Positions 50,813 through 62,244 of a DNA stretch of 64,000 bases are shown here, piece by piece. The notes beneath the pieces are model-generated. The model searched no databases. It worked only from the letters and a program-made list of their open reading frames with translations, and was not told where the DNA came from. Position 1 is the stretch's first letter. The number at the start of each line of letters is the position of its first letter. The stretch lies in NCBI GenBank assembly GCA_017654735.1, contig JADPYG010000003.1:186001-250000 (forward strand). Reading direction: 5' to 3'. The translations under genes and the position numbers were made by a program. Source of the DNA: Vishniacozyma victoriae. Taxonomy: Eukaryota; Basidiomycota; Tremellomycetes; Tremellales; Bulleribasidiaceae.

Positions 50813-51336
50813 ATGAAGCTGTCCCTCCCTTTCCTTTTTGCCTTTGTCGGAGCCGTACTAGCGGTGAACAAGCAAAAAATGAGGCTCAACGAACAAGCCA
50901 TGTTTTTCGATGGTGAGTCATGGCACCCAGAGTTCGGAACTATGACTAAAATATACAGAGATCGATGAAACCAGTGAGCTGCAGAAGTTCGGCACAGTAC
51001 TAATGAATGCAGTGCAGTGTACAGGAAATCACGGCGGAGCAGTCAGCATGAACAACAATGGCTGTCTCCGCTCCGAGGCAGCCAGGAGCTGTCTATTCAT
51101 CGGTCCGGACACTTATCCGAGAGACTGGTGTTTCCAGAGGTTCGACGACGATAATTGCGAATGTCAATCCATGGGCGAACCGCTGAGCATGGGACCCGGC
51201 CAAAACTTCTTTTTAAGGGATGGACCCAAATCCTATAGTTTTAGAGTGGTATGTTAGTCATCAACCGTGATGTCTATTGCTGATCCAATCTCAGGGAGGC
51301 TGTACCGATAGAAAGGAATGGAAATGTCACAAGTAG
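50813..51336 (+). CDS. Small secreted cysteine-rich protein E
   Basis: Exons 50813-50912, 50959-51248 and 51295-51336; 143 residues. Signal peptide MKLSLPFLFAFVGAVLA. Exon 2: VQCTGNHGGAVSMNNNGCL, RDWCFQRFDDDNCEC, GPKSYSFRV. Exon 3: GGCTDRKEWKCHK. Eight cysteines. Phases 1 and 0. The WCF-x(7)-NCEC pattern and the SYxF end of exon 2 match gene D, but overall identity is low, so it is an older branch of the family. Function unknown. Confidence 0.78.
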
Positions 51337-51913
51337 GTAATGATCACGAGCCTGAACATGGTGGCACTAGGCCGTTGAAAACCCTCGATATGGTGCGTAT
51401 GCAAACTCTAGTAGACGATGTGTTTGGGTGGTGTTGTCCGATGTGAGGCTTATTTACTTGTTCTCGGGTGGCGAAATATGAAACATGACGATCCGGCCGC
51501 TTGGCAAGGTTAGATCGCGGATAACGCGACCTGATGATCAGTCCTCTGCTAGAATTCAGGATCTCAGCTTGGGCTTTGATTCACTCATACTCATGACGAT
51601 TCCCTACCTACCGCATTTCACAAACGAATCTCTACCCAATCACAGCAAGTGCCCCTCAAATCGGAACAAAGGAGCTGATTCCATCTCCCCATGCAAATCC
51701 TGATTTCAACGGACACTCCTGCCGATCAAGATGGATCACTCCTGTGACTTCGACAACATCAACGTTTGAGCGACAAGGGGACAAAGGATTTGTCCCGGAC
51801 CATTCCCTGGCAGGACGATCATCAACTTTATACTGTACAAAGCTTCGGCTCGGCACTCGCTGTGTCCATTACATTTGGATCAATAGAGAGCAACCCACGC
51901 AAGACGCATCAAT
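51337..51913. other. Intergenic region between secreted proteins E and F
   Basis: No gene seen. ACAAAGG at 51781-51787, 127 bases before the ATG of gene F, inside GGGGACAAAGGATTTGTCCC, a 20-base near-perfect inverted repeat. Confidence 0.45.
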
Positions 51914-52546
51914 ATGCTTTGCCAATACCTCGTTCTCCTGTGTCTAGGGGTCGCAGCACACGCAAAAATTGTTTACGATCGATACGCCACTTTCTACAAT
52001 AGTGAGTTTATCTTTCTGTCCCCTCATTTTCAGCTGACCGGATGATAGCCCGCAACTGCGATGCAGATCTCAAGTCCGAAGACTACGACCACACCGTTGG
52101 AATGAGCATGACAAAAGGAGAATGCATACGTGAAACTGGCCGCCGGTAATTCATGCCGGGCAAGAAAGATACAAAGACTGGCAACATTTGCTTTGTCTGG
52201 TATCAAGAAGGAGACGGAAATTGCGAACGTATACAAGGAGCAAGAATGATGCATTTCATCAAGGATCCTGCATTGGTATACTGCGAAGCCGACAATGTAA
52301 CTGGTCACACCTCTTATCATTTCGAATGGGCAAGGCCTAACGATAAGAACGGTGAAAAGGTTAGCCTAAAACATTTATCTTGTGTCTTGCTTACCTTAGA
52401 ACCTGTGCCCGTCTAGCGGATCATATGTCAAGAATGAGGAGGGCGAAGACACGGTAGTATGGACCGAGATGGCATTAGATGGTCGGGTGGGGACTGACCC
52501 AGAATCATTTGACGAGAATGGCTGCCCGGCCTGGCCAGTCGCATAG
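51914..52546 (+). pseudogene. Secreted cysteine-rich protein F with one in-frame stop
   Basis: Exon 1 encodes MLCQYLVLLCLGVAAHAK (signal peptide) and YDRYATFY; phase-1 intron (donor GTGAGT at about 52001, acceptor GATGATAG). Exon 2: NCDADLKSEDYDHTV, ECIRETGRR, then TAA at 52147-52149, then FMPGKKDTKTGNICFVWYQEGDGNCE and TSYHFEW. Gene D has GRHSFMPGKK at the same place, so the TAA replaces a Ser codon (TCA to TAA is one change). The rest is intact: second intron phase 0 (donor GTTAGC), exon 3 NLCPSSGSY to the stop at 52546. A very recent nonsense mutation, a sequencing error, or read-through. Confidence 0.75.
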
Positions 52547-52883
52547 GTGGAACCCAGCTGTGAATTGGCATTTGGTACCTTTATCGATCGGAGATCAAGC
52601 AAGGAAAGTAGTCTCGATGTTGTACCATGTGTAATAGTAGGTGTTGATACTTTGTATACTATTGATCCAAGACCTTGACCTCATCAACCCCTTGAACCCG
52701 ATGGCAAGTCCCTCCGCTTGACGATCAAACGTTGTCATTGACCGAGCCCCTGGGAAGGAGGTATCTACCTTTGTCCACCCCATATTTAACGTCCCTCCCT
52801 GGTGAGATGATGTTATTTTTGTTCTCTTCGATCTCACCATAGCGAGACCAGATTTGTCTCCACACAATACTCAAATCAATTCC

Positions 52884-52977
52884 ATGTTGAAGGCAAAACC
52901 GTCCCTGTGGCTCCTAGCCTCCCTCCTACCGATCGTAGTAGCCATCGAACTATGGAGATATGCCACGTTCTACGATT
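52884..52977 (+). pseudogene. Exon-1 remnant of the secreted family (G)
   Basis: ATG 52884 starts MLKAKPSLWLLASLLPIVVA (signal peptide) and ELWRYATFYD, followed by a GTAAGC donor in phase 1, exactly as exon 1 of D and F. The next 370 bases have no cysteine-rich exon in any frame. CCTTTGT lies at 52768-52774, 110 bases upstream. The copy seems cut off at the intron, beside the gene on the other strand. Confidence 0.65.
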
Positions 52978-53351
52978 GTAAGCTTCCTCATACATTCCTT
53001 GTTGTCAGCTAACGAAAACCCTGTGAGGCGAACTCGATTCGACGAAAATGGAACCCGGGGAGAGGAGTATATATCGTAAAATTGAGTCTTGACGGCGAGG
53101 TCGTGAGCGACATGGAGTCTTGACTACCGTTTGTATCCATTAGTTGATTAGGTTATGTAGTGAGTAGGTAGTAAGAGTACAGCGTATTCAGCTACATCGT
53201 TATATCGCATTCTATACTACAAGTCAACAAACTTTATTCTCGTGTATCAAACAATAATTCCCCACATCAGCAACAAATATCTGCTTCCACATTCGTTATC
53301 TCCAACCATCTCGCACCACGAGCGAAATCCTGATTTAGACTCGTATGTTGA
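52978..53351. other. Intergenic region after remnant G
   Basis: No gene and no homologue of exons 2 or 3 seen; 3' flank of the minus-strand gene that follows. Confidence 0.4.
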
Positions 53352-55622
53352 TCATCTTCTGACGCCTTCATCGTGTACCGGTCCATAATCCGATTCACTC
53401 TCGAAAGTGATAGCACCTATCATGAGCTCTTTTCCATAAACCATCGAAGACTCACTCTCACTCAATCCAGCACCACTTGATTTCCTATTCAATCCCCACT
53501 TCCTTCCTTCTCCAGGCCCAATCGGCACCCCAGTACCTTTAGTCTGTACACTCGGAGCCACAGCCTCAGGTCTTCCTAGTGTTGGATGTATACTCAACCC
53601 CCCAAAGTGAGAAACGAAAAGTGGATCACCAGCCGATCGTTCATGTACGTAGACTTTCGATTGAGAGAGTGATCTCGACATGGATTGGCGTGGTGAAGTT
53701 GGCGTTCCTTGACCTGGACCGGGTCGAGGAGAAGTCATTATTTGAAGACCGACATACGTGTTGGATTTATGTGATGGACTAACACCAAGAGTGAGAGAGT
53801 TTGGAAGTGGTGAGTGACCTTGTGATTGGAATGGATCGATTGAAGCTTGATTGCCCGCCCTCTGAGCTGGGGTGGGTCGGGATGAAACCTCCATTTCCTC
53901 TTCATCCTCGTCTTCACCGATTGCTCCCATCATTCCTAATCCCATTGCGGGACTGTCGGGCTGTATCAACCCGAAAGCACCGGCGAATTCTTTTTCAGCC
54001 CGTTCTCGTTCTTCCGGATCAACAGCTTCCAACCCTTCGATCCAAACTTGATTTCGAAGTTTATAATCATCCTCCTCGTCCTCATCATCCGTATCTGTAC
54101 TAATCCCCCATGTGGATGGTAATCCATCATCCCCTCCTGCATTCAATAAATCCCCATCACATCCTAGACATGTTCCCAACTTTTCCCAATGAGCAATAGA
54201 ACGCTTTCGACATGCTTGTCGAGCTCGGAAAATGAATTGATAATCCGGACATTGAGATCGGGGGAGGTGTAGATGTCGCATAAACTCTTCCCAACTCCAA
54301 ACTTCAGGAGAGAGGGCTTGCCAATGTTCTCTAGCTTTATCCTTGGGGAAAGCGGCTTTTAATTCCGATACCCATTTCCTATTATTCTCATGAGCCAGTA
54401 ATTCTTCCACTTCTTCAGGTCGTTCCACAAATGGCAACAGTACATCTTCATTCATTTGAACGTATTCGACCGGTTCAAGCGCAAGAGGTGGTTTAGGTTC
54501 TTCGGCAGCTCCAGCGAGGGAGTGGCTGGAAGAAGATCGTCTGGCGCCAGATGATTTTCGTCGTTTAAGCTCGGCTCCTTTAAATCCTCCTTCGGGGATG
54601 GCTACGGGTGATTTGAGGCTATTTGCAATTTCGTAAATATCACCAGGCGACATTGGTTTCGAGCTTCGATCGAATAGTCGGTTCGAGGTATCGGTCACAT
54701 TGCCAGATGAAGGGGTACGGGTATGAAGTGGTTTCAATGAACTAAACAAGGGCGCAGCAAATGATCTCCTAGGTCCTCGATCGGAAGTGGGAGATACAGA
54801 AAACTCGTGACTTGCAGCAGTGAATGGTGCAAGGGCGGATGATGATTTGGAGCGGCTACACATATCAGCACTACTTTCTCTTTTCTGGAAGGGGGGGACG
54901 TACACTTTTCCAAAAAGCCCATCAGCCTCTTTGGGCGCTTTACACAAGATCAACCTCGACGACTGTGCCGATCCAACTTCTACTCCCTCGTTCTCAGCCC
55001 CAGACTCTCTCTTCCAATCCGCAGCACTTTGTACCATACTCTGCCTCCTACTCGGGATCCGTCCCAATGAAGCCGGTTTGATAGGCGTCGACGATCCAGA
55101 CCTCGGTTTGGGGAGAGACATCATGGTTTGCATAGGTGATATACCTTGCAATGGTGATAGCGCGGTCAAACCATGATGAGGGCTTCTGGAAGGTGATGAT
55201 CCGCTTCGAGCTGCCCTTGGGGCGGAAAGCCTGTTGGGTGAGATATCCATATTTCGTCTGGTTGATGAGGTGTTGATGATATTCTTGGGTGAGGCGAGTA
55301 CTCGTCTTGGTTCAGGCTGCTGGACATGCGCGAGGGGCATTTTGGAATGGATATGATCAGGCGAGAATCGTGATCGCGATGAATAAGGGTTTACGTTTAC
55401 GTTCACGTATGGTAGGGGTAGATCAAGAGGGTGTAGATCAGGAATAGGCGAGTGAGAGGGTGTAGGTATCGGTGTGATGGTGAGTTGATCACACGACGAA
55501 GTGGACGTAGAAGTAGTTTCGTAGATAGTATCAAGATGATGTTGACGATTCGAATCAAGTGGATAGAAATGTAATATAGCGTCGAGTGTTGAATCAAAAG
55601 GTGTAGAAAAGGCAGTAGCCAT
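53352..55622 (-). CDS. Large, mostly disordered protein of unknown function
   Basis: 756 residues in one exon from ATG 55622 (MATAFSTPFDS). Ser/Pro-rich with many RS, SP and KRRKSS sites in the first 380 residues. A folded-looking part at about 395-500 contains LLPFVERPEEVEELLAHENNRKW, SPEVWSWEEFMRHLHLPRSQ and FIFRARQACRKRSIAHWEKLGTCLGC. An acidic DTDDEDEEDD stretch and a disordered tail follow. No family recognised. A separate open piece at 55877-56026 (MMFSHYPSIHH..., ending at a GTGAGT donor) looks like a 5' exon, but no acceptor in phase was found, so it is left out. Confidence 0.75.
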   Translation of the reverse strand: MATAFSTPFDSTLDAILHFYPLDSNRQHHLDTIYETTSTSTSSCDQLTITPIPTPSHSPIPDLHPLDLPLPYVNVNVNPYSSRSRFSPDHIHSKMPLAHVQQPEPRRVLASPKNIINTSSTRRNMDISPNRLSAPRAARSGSSPSRSPHHGLTALSPLQGISPMQTMMSLPKPRSGSSTPIKPASLGRIPSRRQSMVQSAADWKRESGAENEGVEVGSAQSSRLILCKAPKEADGLFGKVYVPPFQKRESSADMCSRSKSSSALAPFTAASHEFSVSPTSDRGPRRSFAAPLFSSLKPLHTRTPSSGNVTDTSNRLFDRSSKPMSPGDIYEIANSLKSPVAIPEGGFKGAELKRRKSSGARRSSSSHSLAGAAEEPKPPLALEPVEYVQMNEDVLLPFVERPEEVEELLAHENNRKWVSELKAAFPKDKAREHWQALSPEVWSWEEFMRHLHLPRSQCPDYQFIFRARQACRKRSIAHWEKLGTCLGCDGDLLNAGGDDGLPSTWGISTDTDDEDEEDDYKLRNQVWIEGLEAVDPEERERAEKEFAGAFGLIQPDSPAMGLGMMGAIGEDEDEEEMEVSSRPTPAQRAGNQASIDPFQSQGHSPLPNSLTLGVSPSHKSNTYVGLQIMTSPRPGPGQGTPTSPRQSMSRSLSQSKVYVHERSAGDPLFVSHFGGLSIHPTLGRPEAVAPSVQTKGTGVPIGPGEGRKWGLNRKSSGAGLSESESSMVYGKELMIGAITFESESDYGPVHDEGVRR

Positions 55623-56631
55623 GATCAGCATTGACCTTTACTAGTTCATTATAAGGGGGGGAATGGCGGACATCTAGGGGTTGTATGTGATGGTGGTTTG
55701 GAAGGATCATTGACAAAGGAGGGGTATGACAACGGTTGAATGCGGGGCTGCGAACAACGGCCGGAGCATATAGATGCTGTGTAGATGTGTACGAAGAATA
55801 CGGGGTTTAAGGTATAGGTGTGTGAGAAAGAAGGTATAGAAGGACATCCAGTCCCTGTATGGAAGACAAAACTCACCTTCTTCTCCTTATTAAACGGATC
55901 CGTAAATTCTTGTGTGGGTGTTCTATCCCCTTCGTCTTCTATATGTATAATCTGACTCTTTGATTTCGGACTTGGTGGATCGTTGAGTGTAGAATGATGA
56001 ATAGAAGGATAGTGTGAGAACATCATGTGTGTTCTATTCTACATGTACTCGGCAGAGGATGATGATTTCAGGAACGAGGTTCAGGGGAATGACGTTCGGG
56101 GAATGGGGGTGGCGGGGCAATTTACTACTGTATCTGTATCTGTTATTTACTTCTATAGATACGGGATGATTCTATATTGTAAGAAGGTAGTGATAGTCTC
56201 GGGAAGAGGGACGAGTCGGTCATCCCACCTAGCCTTCTTTATACCTAGTCTGTGAAGCAACCAAGAGATAAGAACTAGCCTAGTTACGTGTATTCTGCCC
56301 CGTCATGGCCCCCCGTCTTGGACCCTGTATTAGACGTGCCTTTGAGCGAATTTACGTGAGACAGTCGACACCTCGGCTCCTTGGCAGGGAACCACGTCAG
56401 CATTATGGTTTGATTATTGTTACTCGTAACAAGCAGACTTGGTACATGTGATTCGTCTTCCGAGCACGAATAAATTACATGTTCAACAGCCTAATTGCGG
56501 ACTACGGAATGAGAATATAAGTCATGTAAAACAATGATTTGGTAGTATAGAATATTTAAGATTGTAAGAGTACACGGCTTCCTGGACTCCCGCCTAGCTC
56601 CCCATGCGTTGCTTCCCAACACATCGCTCGC
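55623..56631. other. Intergenic region
   Basis: Promoter of the gene at 53352-55622 and 3' flank of the next gene. Holds the possible upstream exon 55877-56026 (minus strand). Nothing else supported. Confidence 0.4.
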
Positions 56632-59284
56632 CTACGACATGACAAACCCACCTCCACCCCGCAAGATCCTAGCGACACTTCTCCAGAACAAGGCCTCTGC
56701 GCCATCCAACTCCCCCTCACTCCTAGCCAGATGACCCCTGTACCTAACAACATCCCCATCTTTAACACCCTCCTTGTCCTTCATCCTCCTCACAACAACT
56801 TCCACAGCATCTTTAGCAGCTACTTTCGTATCCACATCGATTGACTCGGTAGTAACTGCCCTGAACCACCATGTTCTGAGAAGTAGCATGACTGCCTTTT
56901 TACCAGATTCATCTGCTCGCCATGAATTCGTTCGACGGTCGGCTAGCATTGATTCTTTCGTTCCTTCAATCAAGAACGACCATCCGACTTCCCTTGCTGC
57001 CCAAGTCGAGTAAACTTCGGAAGTCACTAGTAGGGAAATCTTTTTCTCGGCGGCGATAGATAATCGAGGAGCTAATGAAGCCATGAATAATGAACAGTAT
57101 GCGATTGCGTATAAAGTATCGGTCTTGGCTTGGGCCATGTGGTTGGTTGCAAGGTCACTCGTGGAAATAAGGGATAAGGCGGTCTTGTACTGCTTGACAG
57201 CTGAGTCCAGTTGTTCCCAAGCGTTTTGAGCTAGTTTCGAAGATGGAACAAGTCCTTCGGCAGTTTCATCCGTAGCGAGACCGATGACTGATGCTTTTCG
57301 TGACCAAGCTGATACACCATCCGATTCAACCAAAGGATTAGACATGGATGATAATCGTCTATTCCTAGATCGAGTGGATTGAGCAGATTCTCCATGGGTA
57401 GGAAGCCAAGAACCACGCCTGGCGGAAGGCATGTATGTGGATGAGGAATGGGATGGTCGAGCGGCATATGAAGATACGGCGGTATCGTCGGGGATGATGG
57501 CGAGAGCCGATCTGGGCGTAGACGGTTTAGATCCTTCTTCGGATCCACTTTGCCTCCTTGAATCTGATTGATCCAATCGCGATGGTAAAGGAGCTGACGT
57601 CTTGCGGAGATGTCCAGCAACTGCTGAAGGCGACCCTAATGATTTACGAGGAGTAGCGTCCAGATGATCTCCTGATCCACGCCTGAAATTGAATGCGTCG
57701 AGGAGTTGAGATGTCTTCCTGGGGATACTATGTCTGGGCGTCTCTGATGCCCTGGGTGAGAAAGATCCATGATTAATCCCTAATCCCCTTGGGGTGCCTT
57801 CCTCCTCTTCTTCCAAAATTGTAGGCTCGGCAGACCCGTCGGAAGCTCTGGACAACTTTCGTCGATCGGAAACACCCATACTTGCTTTCCTTCCCTGTTT
57901 CCTCCTCCTCCAGACCATTCTCATTAAATTGGCATAGGTCAATTTAGCATCTCCCAATTGCTTAGTAGCTTCCCAAGCTAATGTAGCTGCCGCAGCTCCC
58001 TTTGACCCTTTGTGCTTGACTGCTTTTTCTCGGCATTCGGTAGCTAGGACTTTAATGTCGGAGATTAAGGCTTTGAAATCATCATCGTCCAATTCAACGC
58101 CGAGGAGGAAGGTATGTCGTAGTCGTTCAATTGAGGATTTACCAGATGCGAGCTGGACTCTGGTGATGAGTGATGACGAGGAGGTTTTCGATTTCGATTT
58201 AGAAGAAGCGGCTAGAGATGCCATGTTGGAAGCTTGGTCGAGAGCTTGTTCGGCTAGTTCGATATGCGAGTCGACCGTTGTTAGGTCGATAGCGAGGGAT
58301 GAGACTGTCAAAGCAGCAGTCGAAAGAGCGAGGAAAGTTTCCGCCATGGCAGGAGCGTGAGTCGCTGCGGTGTCGGATCGTAACTGCCTCATCCTATCCA
58401 TTTTGTCCCCTGCTACATCCTCAAGTAGACTTAATGCTTCCCTTGCCAATCCACCGATATTCCCATCCCAGACTTTAAGCTCGTCATCGGCGGTATCGTC
58501 AATCTCCAATAGAGTTGATGACAGTAAAGCACAGGCTTGAGCGAGTGTTTCCCTTGCACTGAGTGACTTTGGTGCAATGACGAGTAAGTCTCGAAGGAGT
58601 GAGGTGGCGTCTTTCAAGGAGGCGGTAGCGACTCGTGGAGGCTGGTAGGATGAGGCGAGAGTGATCAAAACTCGAGCACGAGCCAACATAGATCTAGCGT
58701 CTGATTGTTTGAAATCGAGACAGAGGTTGAATAGGTCGGATGCTCGGTTCAAGTGGTGGTAGGCCTTTTCAGTTCCTACGTGATATGTCTTTGCTTTGGC
58801 CTCGTGTCCAATACCACCTGTCATCAGTACTATTTCATGTAAACATTATTATAGACTCACCCTCCATACACCCTTCATAGGTGTTGTATCCATTGCCCTT
58901 CCTAGTAGCGACATATGGTTTATCCAAAGGATCCTGATCCAAATCCAACAATGTAGCACTCGACTTGGAAGACGCACCAGCACTAGTAGTACCTGATGGC
59001 ATCACAGTCCTCGAACCAGAGTTGGACCCACTTCCACTTCCACTTCCACTTCCACTACCATCACTTCCATTTCTAACCATATTCATCGTGGCTTCAACAG
59101 GAGGTGACCGAGGAGGTGTAGGTAAACCAGTAAGTTTATCGATATTCGAGACAGGTTCTTCATGCTTTTCACCATCTGGACCTAGGGCTAAGGATTTGCC
59201 TTTTTGGGATAGCGGGGCGGAAGAGGCGGGAGATACCGAGCCGGGAGAGACTACGGGAGAATAGTCGGAAGCGAATAGCGACAT
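56632..59284 (-). CDS. Large helical/disordered protein of unknown function
   Basis: Two exons, 59284-58861 and 58817-56632; 869 residues. The N terminus (MSLFASDYSPVVSPGS) is low-complexity with a GSGSGSGSGS run from a short tandem repeat at about 59033-59065. From about residue 150 it is alpha-helical with TPR-like spacing: AYHHLNRASDLFNLCLDF, ARARVLITLASSYQPPRVATASLKDA, ARETLAQACALLSSTLLEID. A basic Ser-rich insert lies in the middle (RRRKQGRKAS..., RRGSGDH...), then a second helical part (AQNAWEQLDSAVKQYKTALSLIS, AYCSLFMASLAPRLSIAAEKK). TPR-like scaffold is an inference from helix pattern only. Confidence 0.77.
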
Positions 59285-60126
59285 CTCGACTGGCCTGTGG
59301 GTTGGAGAGGGATAAGGAGAAATCGTGGCGGTTTAGTTTGATGATTACTAGATGACTGTCTGTGAGTGATTGCCTGTCAAGTCGAACTAGTGGACTTACA
59401 AAGAGTCGTACAGTGAGTCCCGCTCACTGTTGTTTCCCTGCTTTCTCGACGAGTAATGATTATATGCCAAATATCATTCGTCTTATGAAATAATCCAGAT
59501 CAGTTGAGTAGACAAAGAATAGTAAATGAAGTAAAGAGTCGAAGTTAAAGATCGACGATGCCCAGAGATATAATGACCACGCTGGCTCTGAATGTCTAGA
59601 AAAGCCTCTTATCCAGGATCAATCAGGAATAATCACCGACGCCAATGATCGTCTCACTCAAGCGGACTAACCGCACCAGGCATAAACTCAAGCCAAGGCC
59701 GCCTCCAGACTCAATTGCCTAGGTCAAGTCTACGTCGTTCATACCCCCTAAAGGCGATGAGTTACTAGCGAATGATCGTCGGGGGCGTCTGTGAAATGTC
59801 TCAGCCCGGCCAATCCAGACTATAAACTCCCTGCAGGTGACGATACTCGGGAACAGGGAACAATTATACTCTCGCGGCCTGGCCGGTGACAGACCGGTGG
59901 CTGGACCTTCCATCATGTGTGCCTGACAGGGGATTGAGTTTAACCTAAATTGGGTCCGGAAGCGGACGTGGCACAAATGACTACAATGGGAGGGAATGTT
60001 TAAAGATACCCAAGAAACACGCGTCTCGAGTTCCCACGGTGTACTCTGCTGCGCGGTGGTGGAGGAATGGAGGCCCGTGCTTCTATTGATGCTACGTAGA
60101 GTAGATCATATATACATGACATAGTA
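59285..60126. other. Divergent intergenic region before ATG5
   Basis: No gene seen. Contains the promoters of ATG5 (+) and of the helical protein (-). Open frames here are GC-biased and without motif. Confidence 0.4.
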
Positions 60127-61831
60127 ATGAGTCAATCCACTACATCCCTCTTCAGAAGGCTAGCTTGGCAGAGTAGTGTCACACTGGAAATCAGGTTCGC
60201 AGAGGATGGGCCGGGAGGAGGAGGTGTTCCGGAAGTGTATTATGTGAGTCGAGCAGCGAGCGATAACGAGCAGGACGCCTTGTGAGCTTGAAGACTAGCG
60301 AGCAGTGAGCGGGTCTGGTACGGAGGGCGAAAGTAGTGGAAATTGAGCATGGTCGAGGAGGACTAGCGAGCAGAAGTAGGATAAGCTAATGATAGATGCA
60401 AGTCCCACGACATACCTATTTACCACTTTTAATCCCGGAGGTTAAGGAGAACATGGTAGAACTAGCACTGGACGATTCGATATTATCAGGTCTAGATGAA
60501 AAGGATTGGTGGTTTGAGGAAGAACCTCCCAGTGCGGAAGAGGGGGAAGTGTTCGCAGGGCAAGGGGTATGTAAATGGTATGTCTGCTTTATTCTTTTTC
60601 ATCACTTCTGCTTTTGCCTTTATCACTACGAGATGCATTTAGAGGTGGAACGGAGCTGATAGTAGGCATTGGCCAATAGATCTCATCCATCTCCACTCTC
60701 TAATATCCCGCCCTATCCCCTCATCCGCCTCATCATCATCAACAGCACCCCTAAAACTACGATTACACCTCACAAACCCGCCACACGAGAAACTGAATCT
60801 CCCAAATAACCCAGAACAGTGCAGGACACAATGGGTTAATCAGGTTAAAGAAGCTGATTTTGTGAGATGGAGAAATACGAGTCGGAGTACTGGATTGAGA
60901 AGGGGGGAATTTGATGCTGGTTGGGATGGGATTGTTAATGGTAAGTCTGCGAGCCCGATAGGGCGAGGTCGTGTAGTCCGGAGGCAAGGTGCATCGGCCC
61001 ATCAGGCGAAGGGGCGAGAAGAAATTAGCCTGATAGAGCAAGGGGGAGTCATCTGAAGGGTCGGAGAGGATGAGACGGTCCAGAGGGACCTGTGCTGCCT
61101 TGGATCAGAGGTTGTGCGGTATTCGCGATATCACCGGATATGGAGGATGATAGACGAGCGAACAGGGACAAGACCTCTGCCGTCAAGAGATTCCCAGACG
61201 CGCTCGAGTTTCGAAGGGAGCCCACAATCTCTTGACATCAACACCATCACTCATTGTATGTATAGAGCAAGCTAACAACCAGACGACTTCGACTCCTTCT
61301 CCAGATTCTCATCACGTATCCTCCCCCTCCCCCTCTCCCCACCACCACCAACCACCTCATCCACACAAGTCAGACCGGGAAGTACGGACCCCTCTGGCCC
61401 TAAAGCCGATTCAGCATATACTGTCCGTGCTATACCTATCAAGATTTATTTACCGGATAATGCACCTGTCGTTCATGAGATGATACCTCCATTAGGGGCG
61501 GATGGTGAGTTATTCTTCTCCTTCATTCTCCTTCCGACACTTCTTCCTCTCACACCTCGTCATCATCATTGTATACCTACCTACCTTATCAACATTCAGA
61601 AATAGACAGGGACGGAGCTAACATCCAGGTAAACCAACAACGATCCTCATAGCCCTCCAAACTCACCTGCCCCTCCTCTTTCCTAAATCGAAATCAAATC
61701 CATACCCGCTAGCAACCCCAATATTTCAAGGTGTAGAATTACCCCCCGAAGCGGATTTAGCTTGGTTAAGTACATGTTGCTGTGGAGCTGATGGGTGGTT
61801 GAGAGTGGGAATTAGATTAAGGGCTGGATAA
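60127..61831 (+). CDS. ATG5: Autophagy protein 5
   Basis: Receives Atg12 as a covalent conjugate and, with Atg16, acts as the E3 for Atg8 lipidation on the phagophore. Exon 1: [24 protein letters not shown], then exon 2 [31 protein letters not shown], the helical part [12 protein letters not shown], and the second ubiquitin-like fold [72 protein letters not shown]. About five introns; intron 1 (60245-60398) is long for this genome and contains GACTAGCGAGCAG twice. Ends at 61831. Confidence 0.92.
60245..60398 (+). repeat. ATG5 intron 1 with GAGC-rich repeats
   Basis: GACTAGCGAGCAG occurs at about 60292-60304 and 60361-60373, with CAGCGAGCGATAACGAGCAG near 60252. The intron is about 154 nt against 40-60 nt elsewhere. 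Related to the GAGCGGAGCGAG repeats in DIM1 introns. Confidence 0.55.
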
Positions 61832-62244
61832 GTATAACATGTAGTTTGGTGGGTCAGATATTGAGGGCAGATTGATTCTGTTCGTTGTAAAGTATTGTAA
61901 TCTAATGCATGAATCTCACGACCACAATCCTATAGCTAGCTATGTATCCTCACTACCTCTCACTCGCACGTATGGTGCTCCTCTCGGCCGTTCGGTCACG
62001 CGGTCATTTATAGCCGAAGATCTACATTTCTACGGGGTTTTAGCGTGACTCGGCATCGGTCTTTGATACGGGGGTGATTTCAAGCATCACCCTTCCATTC
62101 ATTTGATTGTCAATCACGACACTTGTATATAGCATTGTGTGTAGTGTATATAACAAGAGAGAGATCATACATCGGTTCACATTAATATCGTCGACGTATC
62201 GAACAAGAATAACGAAAAGTGTATTATCGATAAACAACCAAACC
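61832..62244. other. Intergenic region before the SNG1-like gene
   Basis: No gene seen. A 62110-62150 TATATAG/TATATAA stretch about 100 bases before the start is a likely TATA element. Confidence 0.4.
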
